The notes below the pieces were generated by a model that ran no database searches, was not told the origin of the DNA, and saw only the letters and a program-made list of their open reading frames with translations. A stretch of 50,298 bases of DNA. It comes from Chara braunii (Eukaryota > Streptophyta > Charophyceae > Charales > Characeae). The position numbers were made by a program, and so were the translations under genes. Positions 29,541-39,798 of the stretch are shown piece after piece; the stretch's first letter is position 1, and every line of letters begins with the position of its first letter. The stretch spans positions 1,243,405 to 1,293,702 of the forward strand of contig BFEA01000294.1 of the NCBI GenBank assembly GCA_003427395.1, given 5' to 3'.

Positions 29541-30565
29541 TTATAAATGTCAATATTCATTGCGGAGAGAGACTTTCTTTGATCCAATGATAAACTGATA
29601 TGATGACAGTCGTGACAATTATGAAATCCCAACTGTATCTTTTTCTTTCCTTTTTGTGTGACTTTTGTATGCTCTTTTGTAAATGGTTAATGTATGTTTT
29701 TTAAAAAGATATTTTATGAATGCATATATTTGACGTGCTGAAGAATGGATTGAGATGCATAGTATGATGATACTTGATTTCATATCCTGTTGTGACAATT
29801 CTGAAAGATGTCAGCCCCGTAGGCAGTACTTTGTTACCGTTCCATAGCGGGATGATGTCACCTTCGTTGCGGAAGGGGGTGGCTACATTATCGTCGAAAG
29901 GGAGGAAGGTTTTCCGATTTTATTAGGAAGTTGTCAATAGAGTAGGCGGCTACTATTTCCTATGAAGGCAAGATTGGTCACTTACGTTTGCAGTGAAAAG
30001 GGTCACTTTGTCCTCACGACCAAGGTCTGACGACCTTTTGGTTGTGTGGGCGAAGGTTGTCCTGCCCTATCGGGAGAAGACCGATAAGATCGCAATACTG
30101 GAATCGGAAGGAATGTGGTGAGGCTCGAATCTAAGGCGGGGCTTGATGTCGAGATGTTATCCTTCAAATGATTACACCAGTCCTCGATGCTCATCACATC
30201 AAAGTCGGAACAGACAAACATGGTATGTTATCGAGTATCAAAAGAATGAGCTCGCATTGTTGGATAAATGAAAGAGGACATGGATGGATAGTTCCTCTCG
30301 TGAATGGTTAAAATTCCAAGAAATTGATGCATCTTGAAAGACCTGTCGGTGGTTAATCCTCACTCATTTGGGGGCTTAGGTTAATACAAGTCTTTTGTAA
30401 AAGGAAACAGGATACTTGAGGCCTTTTTGTTTTATTCCCCAACTGTAGTATAATGTGAGTATACTTGTGTGCATGGGAGGCCGGTTAAATTCCTGCAGGC
30501 GTTGTGTACACCAAGGCCTTGAGAAGGGCATCCCTATAAATTTGAGAGAACCGGGTTAAATTCCC
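29541..30565 (-). pseudogene. AT-rich region with protein-like fragments of unknown origin
   Basis: On the minus strand, 30221-30100 reads MFVCSDFDVMSIEDWCNHLK and onward. Further down (about 29910-29780) a different frame reads PFDDNVATPFRNEGDIIPLW, then NGNKVLPTGLTSFRIVTT. Both look like real protein in composition but carry stops and frameshifts between them. I recognise no family. They resemble in style the small ORFs at 39.8-41.8 kb. Confidence 0.3.
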
Positions 30566-30570
30566 GACAA

Positions 30571-30999
30571 TTAAGGGAAATCCCCCAAATGAATAAGAAT
30601 AAAGGTATCAATTGAATGCTGATGTTTTAGATCTAGCTGGAGGGCTTCCAGTACCATTCTGAGAGACTTTTTTTTTTTAGTGGGCCCCAGTGGGATGATG
30701 CTGGAACCATCCGAAAAGAATTCCACAAATTTGAAGGCATCACACATTGGGACTGAGATCATTCCAACAGATTGAGCAAACATTTTGGAGGGGGAGGGTA
30801 TCTGCCAGGACTTTTCTTGGGAATGATAAGATGTCATTTGATGAAAGTGAATGACGTGGAAGTCATTCAATGGGGCCTGGGAATGTTGTCGAGGCGAAAA
30901 CACTGAAAAGGGTATCTGCCCTCTATTTGCAATGTTGAACGTTGTCCAATTTCTGACAAGAATTTTAATTAAGAATTTGACTTGATAAAAAGAAAGCAT
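30571..30999 (-). CDS. Hypothetical ORF, 142 codons
   Basis: An uninterrupted minus-strand frame, the longest in this AT-rich stretch, with no recognised domain. Its middle (FAQSVGMISVPMCDAFKFVE) is not low-complexity, but KKKKS comes from an A-run. The opposite strand also has protein-like pieces with stops. Coding status uncertain. Confidence 0.25.
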   Translation of the reverse strand: MLSFYQVKFLIKILVRNWTTFNIANRGQIPFSVFSPRQHSQAPLNDFHVIHFHQMTSYHSQEKSWQIPSPSKMFAQSVGMISVPMCDAFKFVEFFSDGSSIIPLGPTKKKKSLRMVLEALQLDLKHQHSIDTFILIHLGDFP

Positions 31000-31209
31000 T
31001 GTTAAAGTATACTTCTTGTATTTATGAATAGACTCGTTCGTAAGAAAAGAAAGTCGAACTTCTTGTATTTATGAATAGACTTCTAACTACCAGTTTAATT
31101 AAGAGATTTGACTTGATAAAAAGAAAGCACTGTTGAAGTATATTCAGACTCGTTCGTGACAAAAGAAAGTCGAACTTCTTGTGTTTACGAATAGACGTCT
31201 AACTACCAG
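30966..31209. repeat. Tandem duplication of ~127 bp
   Basis: TTGACTTGATAAAAAGAAAG, GACTCGTTCGT, AAAGAAAGTCGAACTTCTTG and TCTAACTACCAGT occur in the same order at 30974-31093 and 31108-31209. The first unit also repeats CTTCTTGTATTTATGAATAG internally. Confidence 0.8.
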
Positions 31210-31677
31210 TAGATACGACGGCGAGGGTGGACGGTGTAACCAATCACTCTCTCATGGAACAGAGTCGGAATAGTCAAACAACGGTAAGGGCACTGAATTT
31301 AAAATTGTTCTGACGCACGACTATTAAGCCGCGCGATTCAAAACTAAAAGAATAAAGCAAGAGGTTGTGTCACTTTGATAGCCGCACCAACGGCCACAGT
31401 GCGAAAGCCGCACGATGCAAACCGAAAAAAAAAAGGAAAAAAAAAAAGGAGAGTGGCCGCTCATGCTGACAATTGCGGTGCAAAAATTTGGTCGTCAGAC
31501 CTGTTTTTGCCTTGTCGAGACTCGATCTAGCTCCGGTCGGGTGGAGGGCGTTCGTCCCAGCCTACGGTAATGGGCGCACGGCGCACGCTTGGATCGGGGG
31601 TCGGCAGCCGTGTGTTTGAGTGGTGGGGCAGACCGACAACTACTAGGCCGTTGGCTGACTCACTACGCGAGAGCATG
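31210..31677. other. No recognised gene
   Basis: Mixed sequence with an A-run near 31424-31450. Nothing assigned. Confidence 0.4.
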
Positions 31678-31803
31678 ACTCTTCATAATGAAGAGTTGCT
31701 CCTGTTCAACTTGGAGCAGGAGCTAGCCCGGTAGGTTTCAGCGCATGACTCTCACCCCGCAGACACCGGGATCGAACCGCACGCACCCCACTAGGCTAGC
31801 TCC
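31678..31803. repeat. Three nested/adjacent inverted repeats with a tRNA B-box-like core
   Basis: ACTCTTCAT/ATGAAGAGT (31678-31696), GCTCCTG/CAGGAGC (31698-31723) and GGAGCTAGCC/GGCTAGCTCC (31719-31728 and 31794-31803) follow one another. On the minus strand the last pair encloses TAGCCTAGTGG and GGTTCGATCCC, close to tRNA A and B boxes, but only nine bases apart, too close for a tRNA. A degraded tRNA-derived SINE head is possible. Confidence 0.45.
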
Positions 31804-32287
31804 TTTTGAAGCATCCCACCGGAAAGACATGAGGCGTGGTCGATTTCAATCAGGAGATCGCCCAGATCACGTGGCCAAAATCGGCCGCGCGAGATTTGCA
31901 TGGCCCCAACGCAAGGACGACAAGCATAAACTCAAAAAACGATCAAAAAACAATTTGATCCATGGGAATCGAACTTTGGACTTCATTTTAACAAAGGAGC
32001 GGGGGTCTGAAAGTGACTGTTGTCCGAAAACCAAAAAAAAAAGAAAAAAAAGAAAAACAAAAGGCCAAACCATATGGAACGCGCCAGTTGGCACGAAGGG
32101 AAGTAATTGGGGACTTTTAGTCCTCAGGATCGCAACAAGCGCCCGTCGTAAACGGGCAACCGTTTTCAAGGTAAGATTATGGTTTTCTTTTAGTTTTCTG
32201 TATATATATATCGTCACAAACAGAACTGCCCGGTAAAACCGTAGGCAGAGAGAGAGAAGAGGACAACAAACGAGGGGCTGTATATAT
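31804..32287. other. No recognised gene
   Basis: A-rich purine tracts at 32030-32065 and a (TA)n run at 32205-32212 and again just before the gap. Long frames here follow the A-runs. Confidence 0.4.
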
Positions 32288-32367
32288 NNNNNNNNNNNNN
32301 NNNNNNNNNNNNNNNNNNNNNNNNNNNNNNNNNNNNNNNNNNNNNNNNNNNNNNNNNNNNNNNNNNN
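32288..32367. other. Assembly gap (80 N)
   Basis: Preceded by a TATATAT run. Content unknown. Confidence 0.95.
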
Positions 32368-32713
32368 ATCATATTGTCACATAACTATGAACTAAAAGAG
32401 CGCAATTTGTAAAACAAACGACAAAAAAAAAAAAAAAAAAAAAAAAACCAAGACAAACATCTTCTTTTAACTCCCCTTTCACCGTGCCTCTCACGTACAA
32501 GGCTCGCCACGTTGATGAAGTTGGGTGTGAGCTGCCCCCATCCCCGTGTGCCATAACCGCCCCCTTGTACGTTGTGAGAAAGAGGTAGAGTGAAGGGGGA
32601 GGGGATAAACACAGGGAGGAGAGATGGAGAGCAGACAAACAAAGACCGATAAAGGGGAAGGGAAAGTACGGAGTGTGGAGTGAAGATGAAGGCAAAAGAA
32701 GATAAGAAAAGGC
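32368..32713. other. A-run and purine-rich DNA downstream of the RT/Josephin region
   Basis: An A-tract of about 23 bases at 32425-32447 lies beyond the 3' end of the minus-strand coding region but on the strand opposite to an mRNA-type tail. No gene. Confidence 0.4.
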
Positions 32714-33180
32714 TTAAGAATGAGTCTGTCCTTGACAACAGAGAGGACATACATTGTAAGGATGACGTGGATGAACACATGGAAAACCTAGCTGAGCATT
32801 CTCACTGGAACAATTGCCTCGACGGGTGACATTGAGCATGCCCGCCATAACCCCCGACAAATGGCATGTCCATTGCAGGCCAAAATGAAAGAAGAACGGT
32901 CGCCACAAAAGAGCATGCATTCAGTATAGCGCCCATGGCCGCAAAATGGACATATAGTCTCCGGATGCGAAGGGTGCCACATGGATGCAGAAACCATGTC
33001 ATTGTAGTGATTGCGACAGAGACGATGGCGGCTACAGCCGAGTGTAACACTGTTTGTGGTTGAGCAAAGGAGAAGGTCGCAGAGTGTTGGTGCATTGTCT
33101 TGCTGCAGCACAGGGCCAAAGGAATGATCTTCAACATAAAACGGATTGCGGACGGTTTGTTGTGGCAAGAAAACAACATC
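32714..33180 (-). pseudogene. Tandem RING-like zinc fingers (C-terminal end of the RT/Josephin region)
   Basis: The minus-strand frame continues from the protease domain into two similar cysteine/histidine arrays. The first is LLLCSTTNSVTLGCSRHRLC then RNHYNDM and ETICPFCG. The second is CMLFCGDRSSFILACNGHAI followed by C, and after a frameshift PYNVCPLCCQG. The repeated pattern C-x9-C-x2-H-x2-C ... C-P-x-C is that of RING-type fingers, which often recruit ubiquitin-conjugating enzymes. A frameshift near 32830 breaks the second finger. Confidence 0.6.
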
Positions 33181-33829
33181 ATTTCGTAAGAAATCAGTCA
33201 CATCAACCATGGCACGGACCATCGTGCCGTTGTCCCACAGCTCCCAGTGGTCAGAGGCATGTACAATGGCCATGTAATGGCCAGGGCTGTGCACAATGCA
33301 GGCAGAGACGTTGGATGGAGGATTAAACCACTCACCTGCTCAAGCATTGCGTGGTTCAAGTTGACGGTCCCTCATTGCTACTTGAAGGACAGCAATGGTA
33401 AAGCCTCCTTCGCTGGTATAATTACAATCCTTTGGCTGTCGTTGGGGAAGATCAGCATCAAGCTGAAGGGCGATTGCAAGGAAGTCTGATGGTGTATAAA
33501 ACGGGCGATGGAGAATGTGAAGACAAATATTAGTTGCTGTCAGACCAAAGAGATTGGTGAAGATCTCAGGCTGGTTTGTTGGATGCTGGCCAACAATTTG
33601 CAGATCACCCAGATGGTGTTGCAAGCCCAAACTGTGTTGGATTGTTTGCCGGTTAGTCATTTACAGATCACCCATGTGGTCTGCGTGTGGCGGAGCACAA
33701 AATTGTGGTTCATCCGAACAATGCTGGTCAGCCATTTGCAGATCCCCCATGTGGTCTACGCCTTGTGGGGTCAACTGCAATCCGAGCAAATCATGTTCCA
33801 ATCCCTCAACGTTTAGGGCTGTATCCTAA
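33181..33829 (-). pseudogene. Josephin-like cysteine protease (deubiquitinase-type) domain
   Basis: The minus-strand frame shows the Josephin order. A catalytic cysteine segment NICLHILHRPFYTPSDFLAI followed by ALQLD parallels the ataxin-3 layout C-L-x-x-L-L ... P-x-x-L ... I-A-x-Q-L-D. Then TSEGGFTIAVLQVA matches the G-F-x-S-I-x-V segment. Then SPGHYMAIVHASDHWELWDN supplies the catalytic histidine and the W-x-L-x-[ND] segment. Upstream are three copies of a HMGDLQMADQ-like repeat. One TGA (about 33333) and one TAG interrupt an otherwise single frame. Josephin enzymes cleave ubiquitin chains. Here it lies between a reverse transcriptase and RING-like fingers on the same strand. Confidence 0.7.
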
Positions 33830-34640
33830 GTAGGGACTGTACATGGAGTCGGAAGTGTAATCTGGGCAGCGGCTGCATCCTGAGTAGGGACTGGGGCCTG
33901 CCAGCAGTTGGACTGTCTGAAGGAGGCATAGGAGCGGATATTGATGTTTGAAACAAAGGAACCGCGACAAGTTGTGGAGGAGGCACAGAGAGAATCGGGG
34001 TAGACAAAGAAACAGGTTGCTGATCCCCGGACAAGTGTCCATGTCGCGGATGTCGTCAGTGATACACAACAAGAGTAGTAGTGGTGTTGCAAATAGAAGC
34101 TGAACTTCTACCTGGCAACACAGGTGGAACAACGGGAACAATGGAAACTGGAGAGTCTGTTCGAAGCGAGAGACTGTGGAGGAGATGGGGGTGGCGAGGA
34201 GGAACGCAGTCGTCTGCAGCCAAGCACAGACAAAGATGAGACGGGTGCATTGGGCAAGATTTCGAAGCAAAGGATGCGAGCGTGATGTTCTTTGCATTGG
34301 AGCTGCAAGACAGGAAGCTGTAGTAGTAAGAACTAAAGTAGGGGGAATTACAGTTAGGGAAACTGCAGTACTGAAAACTGCAGCAGCAGTAGAAACTGCA
34401 GCAGCGGAAACTGGAGCAGTGGAAATTGGAGCACAGGAAACTGCAATAGTGGAAACCCAACAAAGGACACTGCAGCAGTGGAAACTGAAGCAGTGGAAAC
34501 TGAAGCAGTGGAAACTGCAGCAGTGGAAACCACAACACTGGACACTTCAGCATTGAAAAGTGCAGGAGTGGAAACTCCAACAGTGGAGGCTGCAGCAGTG
34601 GAAACTGCGGTAGCAGCAGATGAGTAAGCAGGGGCGGACG
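33830..34640 (-). pseudogene. Low-complexity linker with a 15-bp coding minisatellite
   Basis: On the minus strand, 34618-34371 holds about 16 units of a 15-bp repeat (plus strand GTGGAAACTGCAGCA). In one frame it reads VSTAAVSTASVSTAS, in another FPLLQFPLLQ. Because the period is a multiple of three, all frames stay open. Downstream is a P/S/Q-rich part (PVPTQDAAAAQ). Which frame was translated is unclear. Such regions serve as flexible linkers. Confidence 0.5.
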
Positions 34641-35245
34641 AGAGCATCGTGGTGGCGAAGAAGAAATTGGATGATACAAGGACCATCGCAACATGCGTCG
34701 GAACCACTGAGAGAGACGCGTCACATGTGTAGGATAGCGACGTTGGCAGGAGCGCACGTAGCAGGTCCAGCCGGTTGATGGGAAGGGATGTTGGAGGTCG
34801 CACTTGGATAACGAATGACAGGGAAGTCCCAAGCAGCCGCTTTATCAAAGACGCCAATGCGAAGCGAGCCATCGGAAACGGACCCGTAGCTGCATACCTA
34901 AAAACGTACCGGAGCCATCTGTAGTTGTAGCCTCCTTCCACTCAAGCCCATAGTGTTCTGGTCGAGGAGGTAATTGTCCCCATGAAAGAACATCGTCAAT
35001 GAGGCGAGCATTCGTTCCCATTGTAATACCGATAATTTGTTTCAAAAGCGTGTCATCTCTCATGTATAGAAAAATGTTTTGTACAACAAAGCGAAGATGT
35101 TGGATAATCTAAGAAACAGAAAGGGTATCCGGGCCTGAATCAGTTGTCCATTGGCCACAACTAGGTCCTCGAACAACCATGTTGAGGGCAACACAACGTG
35201 AATGCGTGCGAGTTTGCCGAGGGGCATAAGCATGAGGTTCATCAA
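34641..35245 (-). pseudogene. Penelope-like reverse transcriptase fragment
   Basis: Minus strand: LLKQIIGITMGTN is the G-x-x-M-G-T motif. Then RLIDDVLSWGQLPP has the catalytic D-D of the Y-x-D-D type, HYGLEWKEATTTDGSGTFLG matches the following fold segment, and after a one-base frameshift DKAAAWDFPVIRYPSATSNI, then THVTRLSQWFRRMLRW. G-x-x-M-G-T-N, x-x-D-D, F-L-G/D and F-P-x-x-x-Y-P-x-x-x-S-N-I-P are typical of Penelope-like and related reverse transcriptases. Between motif B and the D-D box about 50 residues are missing, so the copy is deleted and dead. No GIY-YIG nuclease was found downstream. The Josephin-like domain lies there instead. Confidence 0.6.
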
Positions 35246-35354
35246 TAGGCTTTTGCCACATTATTCAGAATGCGGTTATCCGAGCACCCATTTTTCAGGC
35301 CCATTTATAAGAAAACCAGACAGTCATTTTAACAACACTTCACACCAATCTATA
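35230..35354. repeat. 125-bp segment repeated at 35725-35849
   Basis: GCATGAGGTTCATCAATAGG to CACCAATCTATA is the same at both places. The second copy is bounded on both sides by sequencing adapter. This is a read-derived duplicate and not biology. Confidence 0.85.
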
Positions 35355-35686
35355 CAGTGCACTTCTTACGACCCCATCACAGAAAAAAAACCTAAAAAAA
35401 ACAATTAAAAACATATAAAACAGCAAGCCAAAGGTGCATTTCCATGAAATTTGGCCCAAAAAGAACTCGACCAATTTCAAAATTTTCAAGAAATCTTAAT
35501 AGCGCAAATTCTAAAACTCCAAATAACCCCATCAGTGTGGGTGTAACCCCAATGGTGATTCCACACTGCATGGTGGTCAAGGACATCAGCAACAGACTCT
35601 TGAGGACGAGTACAAGTGGGACTGTCCAAATGGGTAGAGAGATGAAACAGATACCAATTCTTGCAACAAATTGCCAAATTGTGGGA
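35355..35686. other. Sequence between the duplicated segment and the first adapter
   Basis: No gene. Its true genomic linkage to both sides is doubtful because of the adapters downstream. Confidence 0.5.
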
Positions 35687-35888
35687 CTGTCTCTTATACA
35701 CATCTAGATGTGTATAAGAGACAGGCATGAGGTTCATCAATAGGCTTTTGCCACATTATTCAGAATGCGGTTATCCGAGCACCCATTTTTCAGGCCCATT
35801 TATAAGAAAACCAGACAGTCATTTTAACAACACTTCACACCAATCTATAGCTGTCTCTTATACACATCTAGATGTGTATAAGAGACAG
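35687..35888. other. Two Nextera mate-pair junction adapters around a duplicated fragment
   Basis: 35687-35724 and 35851-35888 are each 38 bases: CTGTCTCTTATACACATCT followed by its exact reverse complement. This is the Tn5 mosaic end used in Nextera kits, joined tail to tail as in circularised mate-pair libraries. The 126 bases between them repeat 35230-35354. The assembly contains unclipped reads here, so left and right flanks may not be neighbours. Confidence 0.97.
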
Positions 35889-36290
35889 GTCCGGTCCAGT
35901 CCGGTCTGGTCCGGGTCCGTCCGGTCCGAGGGGCGGATGCCGCACCCGGCAAAGCGGATCGAACCGGACGCTCGTCCGATCCGCCTGCTTGAAAATATAT
36001 ATATTATTACATTTATTTATTTATTTTCTTTCTTTCTTCTTCTTTTAGATTTGTTTCGAATTCCTTTTTAGATTTTTTCTTTTTTTTAAGATTTCCCCCT
36101 TCCTGGTTTTTCCTTTCTGGTCGTAACGATCATCGTGCTCTCGTTCGTTTTCACCGGCAACATAATTTTTGAGCGCCCGAACCTGGCGCCATTGGCGGCT
36201 AAGTGTGGGCGTCCTGTGTGTGGGCGGCAAGGAATCCATCGATGGGATGACCATCGCATCGGTGGACAGGTAAGTCCCCTACTTGGCGGT
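35889..36290. other. GTCCGGTCC-rich DNA and a pyrimidine tract
   Basis: 35889-35930 has degenerate GTCCGGTCC units. 36000-36110 is a T/C-rich stretch. No gene recognised. Confidence 0.5.
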
Positions 36291-36770
36291 TGGCCTTATG
36301 GCACTTCCAACGATAGGGTGAGCAAAATCGAATGAATCTACCCCTAGAACACATAAATATACACTGCTACACTGTGTGCGTGTGTGAGAAAACGGCAGGG
36401 GTTACTTACTAACAGTTGGCCTCGCGCTGCCTCCACCGATAGGATGAGCAAAATCGAATGAATCTTCGGCCAGAACCGGGAAGAATCCAGCCTCCACTGC
36501 AGTGGCTGCGCCCGTTGGAACGGGCTGCAGAAGATAGCATAACTGTGCCAGACTGTGTGTGAGAAAACAAGGGGGGGTCACTTACCGACAGCTGGCCTCA
36601 CGCTGCTTCCACCGATAGGATGAGCAAAGTCGAATGAATCTTCGGCTAGAACAGGGAAGAATCCAGTAGCCACTGCAATGGCTGCGCCCGTTGGAACGGG
36701 CTGCAAAAGATAGCATGACGGTGCTAGACTGTTTCATCGGGCTTTCACCGACTCATCAAGAGGTTGCAAC
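36291..36770. repeat. Tandem repeat, period ~176 bp (about 2.7 copies)
   Basis: GATGAGCAAAATCGAATGAA occurs near 36316, 36443 and 36619 (last with one change). The full units include GCGCCCGTTGGAACGGGCTG, GATAGCAT, a CTGTGTGTGAGAAAAC run and CACTTACCGACAGCTGGCCT. The first unit is shortened to 126 bases. Confidence 0.85.
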
Positions 36771-37600
36771 CCCGACAATCAATATGTGTGTGTGTGTGTG
36801 CGTGTAGAACGAGCAAAACTGTAATGGATCTTCAGGCAAAGCACGAAAATATACAGTATCACGCATCGGTTTTTTTTTTTCATTATCTCGTTTCTACGAG
36901 ATGCCTGTTCGTTTTGACAAATGGGCTGAAAGGGAAGGGAAACGAGGCCTTAGTGCCTCACAGTTGGGGAAAACAACTAGAATGGTTGTGTGGGAGCACA
37001 ATAGGCTCCCACTCTCATTGGCACGAATAATCGTGGCCACGAGATTTTGGATCTTGTGGCTCACGATGTGCGCGTGAAGATGGAGGTTGAAGGGAAAGCG
37101 AGAGGGAGAAAGTGGGAGTTGGGACCGGAGGTCTTACTCCTCCCAACCTAACAACTGCCCTCCCTCTTTTTAGGGGAGGGTAGAGTAAAAGGTCGGAGGG
37201 CTGTTGGTTTCAACAGCATGCACCTGGCTACGATAAGGGCCAGGTGCTTTGTAGTTGAAGTTAGTTTTTTTTTTTTCTTTTGTTTATTTTCTTTGTTTTC
37301 TGTGCATTCTCGTGAGGACACTTGTCCTCAGGAGGTGCTACCCCTGGCAAAAACTGCCAGAGGTAAATGTCAGGCTTCCGTTTTTAGAGGGAGCCTGAAA
37401 ATTGAAGGGTCAAAAAGGAAAAGGCTAAGTACAACCTTTTCCCCGTTGTATCTGCTTTGGAAACGAGGTCAAATACATCAAACTGGAAAAGGTTGTACCT
37501 CTCCAACCCTTTATCAAAAAAATAAAAGAAAAACAATTTTGGAAATGCCATGACCTCAACTATCTCGTGAAATTTCGAGATAGCGGAGAAAAGAAAAAGA
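36771..37600. other. No recognised gene
   Basis: It contains a (GT)n run at about 36785-36803 and T-runs at 36869 and 37266. Open frames are short and composition-driven. Confidence 0.4.
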
Positions 37601-38250
37601 AAAATGGTCCAGTTAAAGAAACCGCCCCCACTAACGCTATGGTTATCATGCGGCCACAGTTTGCCTTTGATCTTGGCCAGATCGAGGGCTCACTATGAGC
37701 CCGCGATTTTGCTAGGCAGCTGTCCCCAGCTGCCACACACAGAAGCACTTCTGCTAGTGTGTCACAAACACACTCGAGTGCTGCTGGGCTGCTGGAGGAG
37801 CTGCCCGAGGCAACGCTGAGGAGGCCAGAGGACTGCAAAGGACCGCGAGAGGAGCACGACAGCCATAACCAAGGTAGGGAGCACTTTGCTCCTCTTCCTT
37901 CTGGACACCGCGGGACCAAGGCGGCATGGCGCAAATAAACTTTGGGCCTGGATTTTATCCAAGGCCCAAATTTTACTGATTTGGCGGCAGGTTTCAACGT
38001 CAACGGCGGGACGTCAAGGCTTCAGTGGCGGTGGTACCGGCAGTCGGACCTTTGGCAGGCTGATTTCCCACTTCTGTGGGAAAGTGCTGCCAAATTTTTT
38101 CAACGTCAACGGCAACAATTTTAGCAGCATTATGCTGCCGAAATTGAGGCTCGCCAAACGGTACTAAGTGGAAGGAGAAAGTGCTAGCGCCTCAAGGGGC
38201 TCGACAACAACGTCAATAGAGATACATTTTTGAAGTGGGGTACCGACAAG
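37601..38250 (+). pseudogene. Gag-like fragment, plus strand
   Basis: A plus-strand frame reads FNVNGGTSRLQWRWYRQSDL, WQADFPLLWESAAKFFQRQR and QQF, then after a stop QHYAAEIEARQTVLSGRRK. Another frame starts MAQINFGPGFYPRPKFY. Glutamine- and tryptophan-rich leaders followed by a charged helix resemble retroelement gag starts. No capsid or zinc motif was seen. Confidence 0.3.
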
Positions 38251-38434
38251 GAAACGACACGTCATGTTTCTTGTCCATGCGTCAGCGAAGGCGGTACCTT
38301 GAGGATCGACCAAGTGGAACCAGTGAGACCACTGGAATACGTGGATGAGACAAGCGGTGCTGACACAACTAGTTTTTTTTTTTTAGAGGACCGGAGGAGT
38401 TTATTTTTACGAGCGGCATCACCTGGAGGTGGAA
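38251..38434. other. No recognised gene
   Basis: Mixed sequence with a T-run at 38371. Nothing assigned. Confidence 0.4.
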
Positions 38435-38570
38435 AGGTTAGCGTGGGACCACATGGGACCACATGGGACCAACTAGCACTAACGTGGGACCATCTAGGGC
38501 AAGTTGGCACTGGCGTGGGACAAGTTGGGACTTTTTTGGGACTGGCATTTTTGTTTGGGACTCGTGTGAC
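38435..38570. repeat. Degenerate TGGGACCA minisatellite
   Basis: TGGGAC recurs at least nine times, with exact neighbours ACATGGGACCACATGGGACC at the start and looser spacing later. Confidence 0.75.
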
Positions 38571-39798
38571 TCGCCACCTTCGCATTTGAGACTTCCGAGA
38601 GCGGGACTTGTGAGCCTAGAGTTTATTAGGGCTAGTGGATTACTCATAACATACCTCGGACCGCAATTCTTTGGCGAGTTCTCAATTGAAACCTCGTCTA
38701 CTGGCCAATGGATGGCAAAGATCCTCTCACACCTGTGTGCACCCTCACGTTGTACGACCCTTGTTTTTTTTTGGGTGCTCAAGAAAGAAGGTTGAATGGA
38801 AGGAAAGTTTGAAGGGACATGCCTGTGTGGGACACTGGGACTGACTTGAGTAGGATGCCTTTGGTTGAATTTGTGGTTTTTTTATTTTGTTTGACGTGCA
38901 GGTGAGTGAAATGGAAATGTGAAGGGAAGAAGAAGTTGTGTTTCACTAATCGAGGGGATGGAAATGCTGTATGCTTCCTTGCCTTCTGTGCTTTGTTTTC
39001 ACCTGTTTGACAAGTAACAACCAGACTATGGAAGGGAAAACAAACGGGGGCCATAAAAGGAACTTCATAAACAAAGAAAAGCAAATAAACCTAGTTAATC
39101 CCAAGGTTCCCTTTTCTATCCTGAATGGCCCTCCACATCTACTTCCCGTCCAAACGAGTCACAACATTCTTTTCCTTCCTCTCTGAAATTCTAGTTCGTC
39201 TGAGTTGTTTCCACGTATAGAGGTTCAAGGTAGTCAACTTGACTTCCTCACTCTAGGAGGAAATTTGGTGCGGGGATTCGTTGCTTTAGGAGCCGGCCCT
39301 ATTATCGACCCGGAGTGGACCGTTCAACGGGGGAGTACTTTGCCAATTCGATGGAGATGGCCCGAGGTTCCGAGCTTCTGGCTCGGGCGAGGAGGAAGAG
39401 TACTACATACCACTTCCTGGAGAGTGGGACGCCTGATGGTTAGGAGTTAAGAGTTGGTTTTCCCTATGCCCTAGCATGGGGAAAAGAATGAACTAGCAAA
39501 CCCTTCAGGTGAACGCTTTCGGAGCCACCTTCAATTTATAAGGTTGACGCCAAGAGAAGCTTGACCTTGATCAATAGAAATTTACGACAGGACGCAAGTA
39601 GGCGTCTTCCGTCGTGGAATGACACACGCCATAAGAAGTGAGGAGTCGGGATGAGGGATCAGGAGATAAGTTTTAACTTGTCAATCAAGAGAGGGTAGTA
39701 AGATAATCGAAAGACATGTAAAGAAAAAAAGAAGAACAATTCGTTCAAACATTGGCTAGATTTAGATACTCATGAGAGTCTCGTGTTTTCCTTTTCAG
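38571..39798. other. No recognised gene; acceptor-like site at the right end
   Basis: 39205-39450 (plus) is open for 81 codons without a recognised domain. At 39786-39798 TTTTCCTTTTCAG immediately precedes an ATG, a good match to a 3' splice site, so an upstream exon may lie here. Confidence 0.35.

Noticed and set aside
31720-31803. Possible tRNA gene on the minus strand
   Set aside because: A and B box-like motifs are only nine bases apart, and no cloverleaf with acceptor, D and anticodon arms can be drawn.
33285-33340. A 48-bp intron (GTGAGT...GCACAG) in the Josephin-like region
   Set aside because: The putative intron is in frame and encodes residues that fit the domain, and removing it would not remove the TGA just before it.
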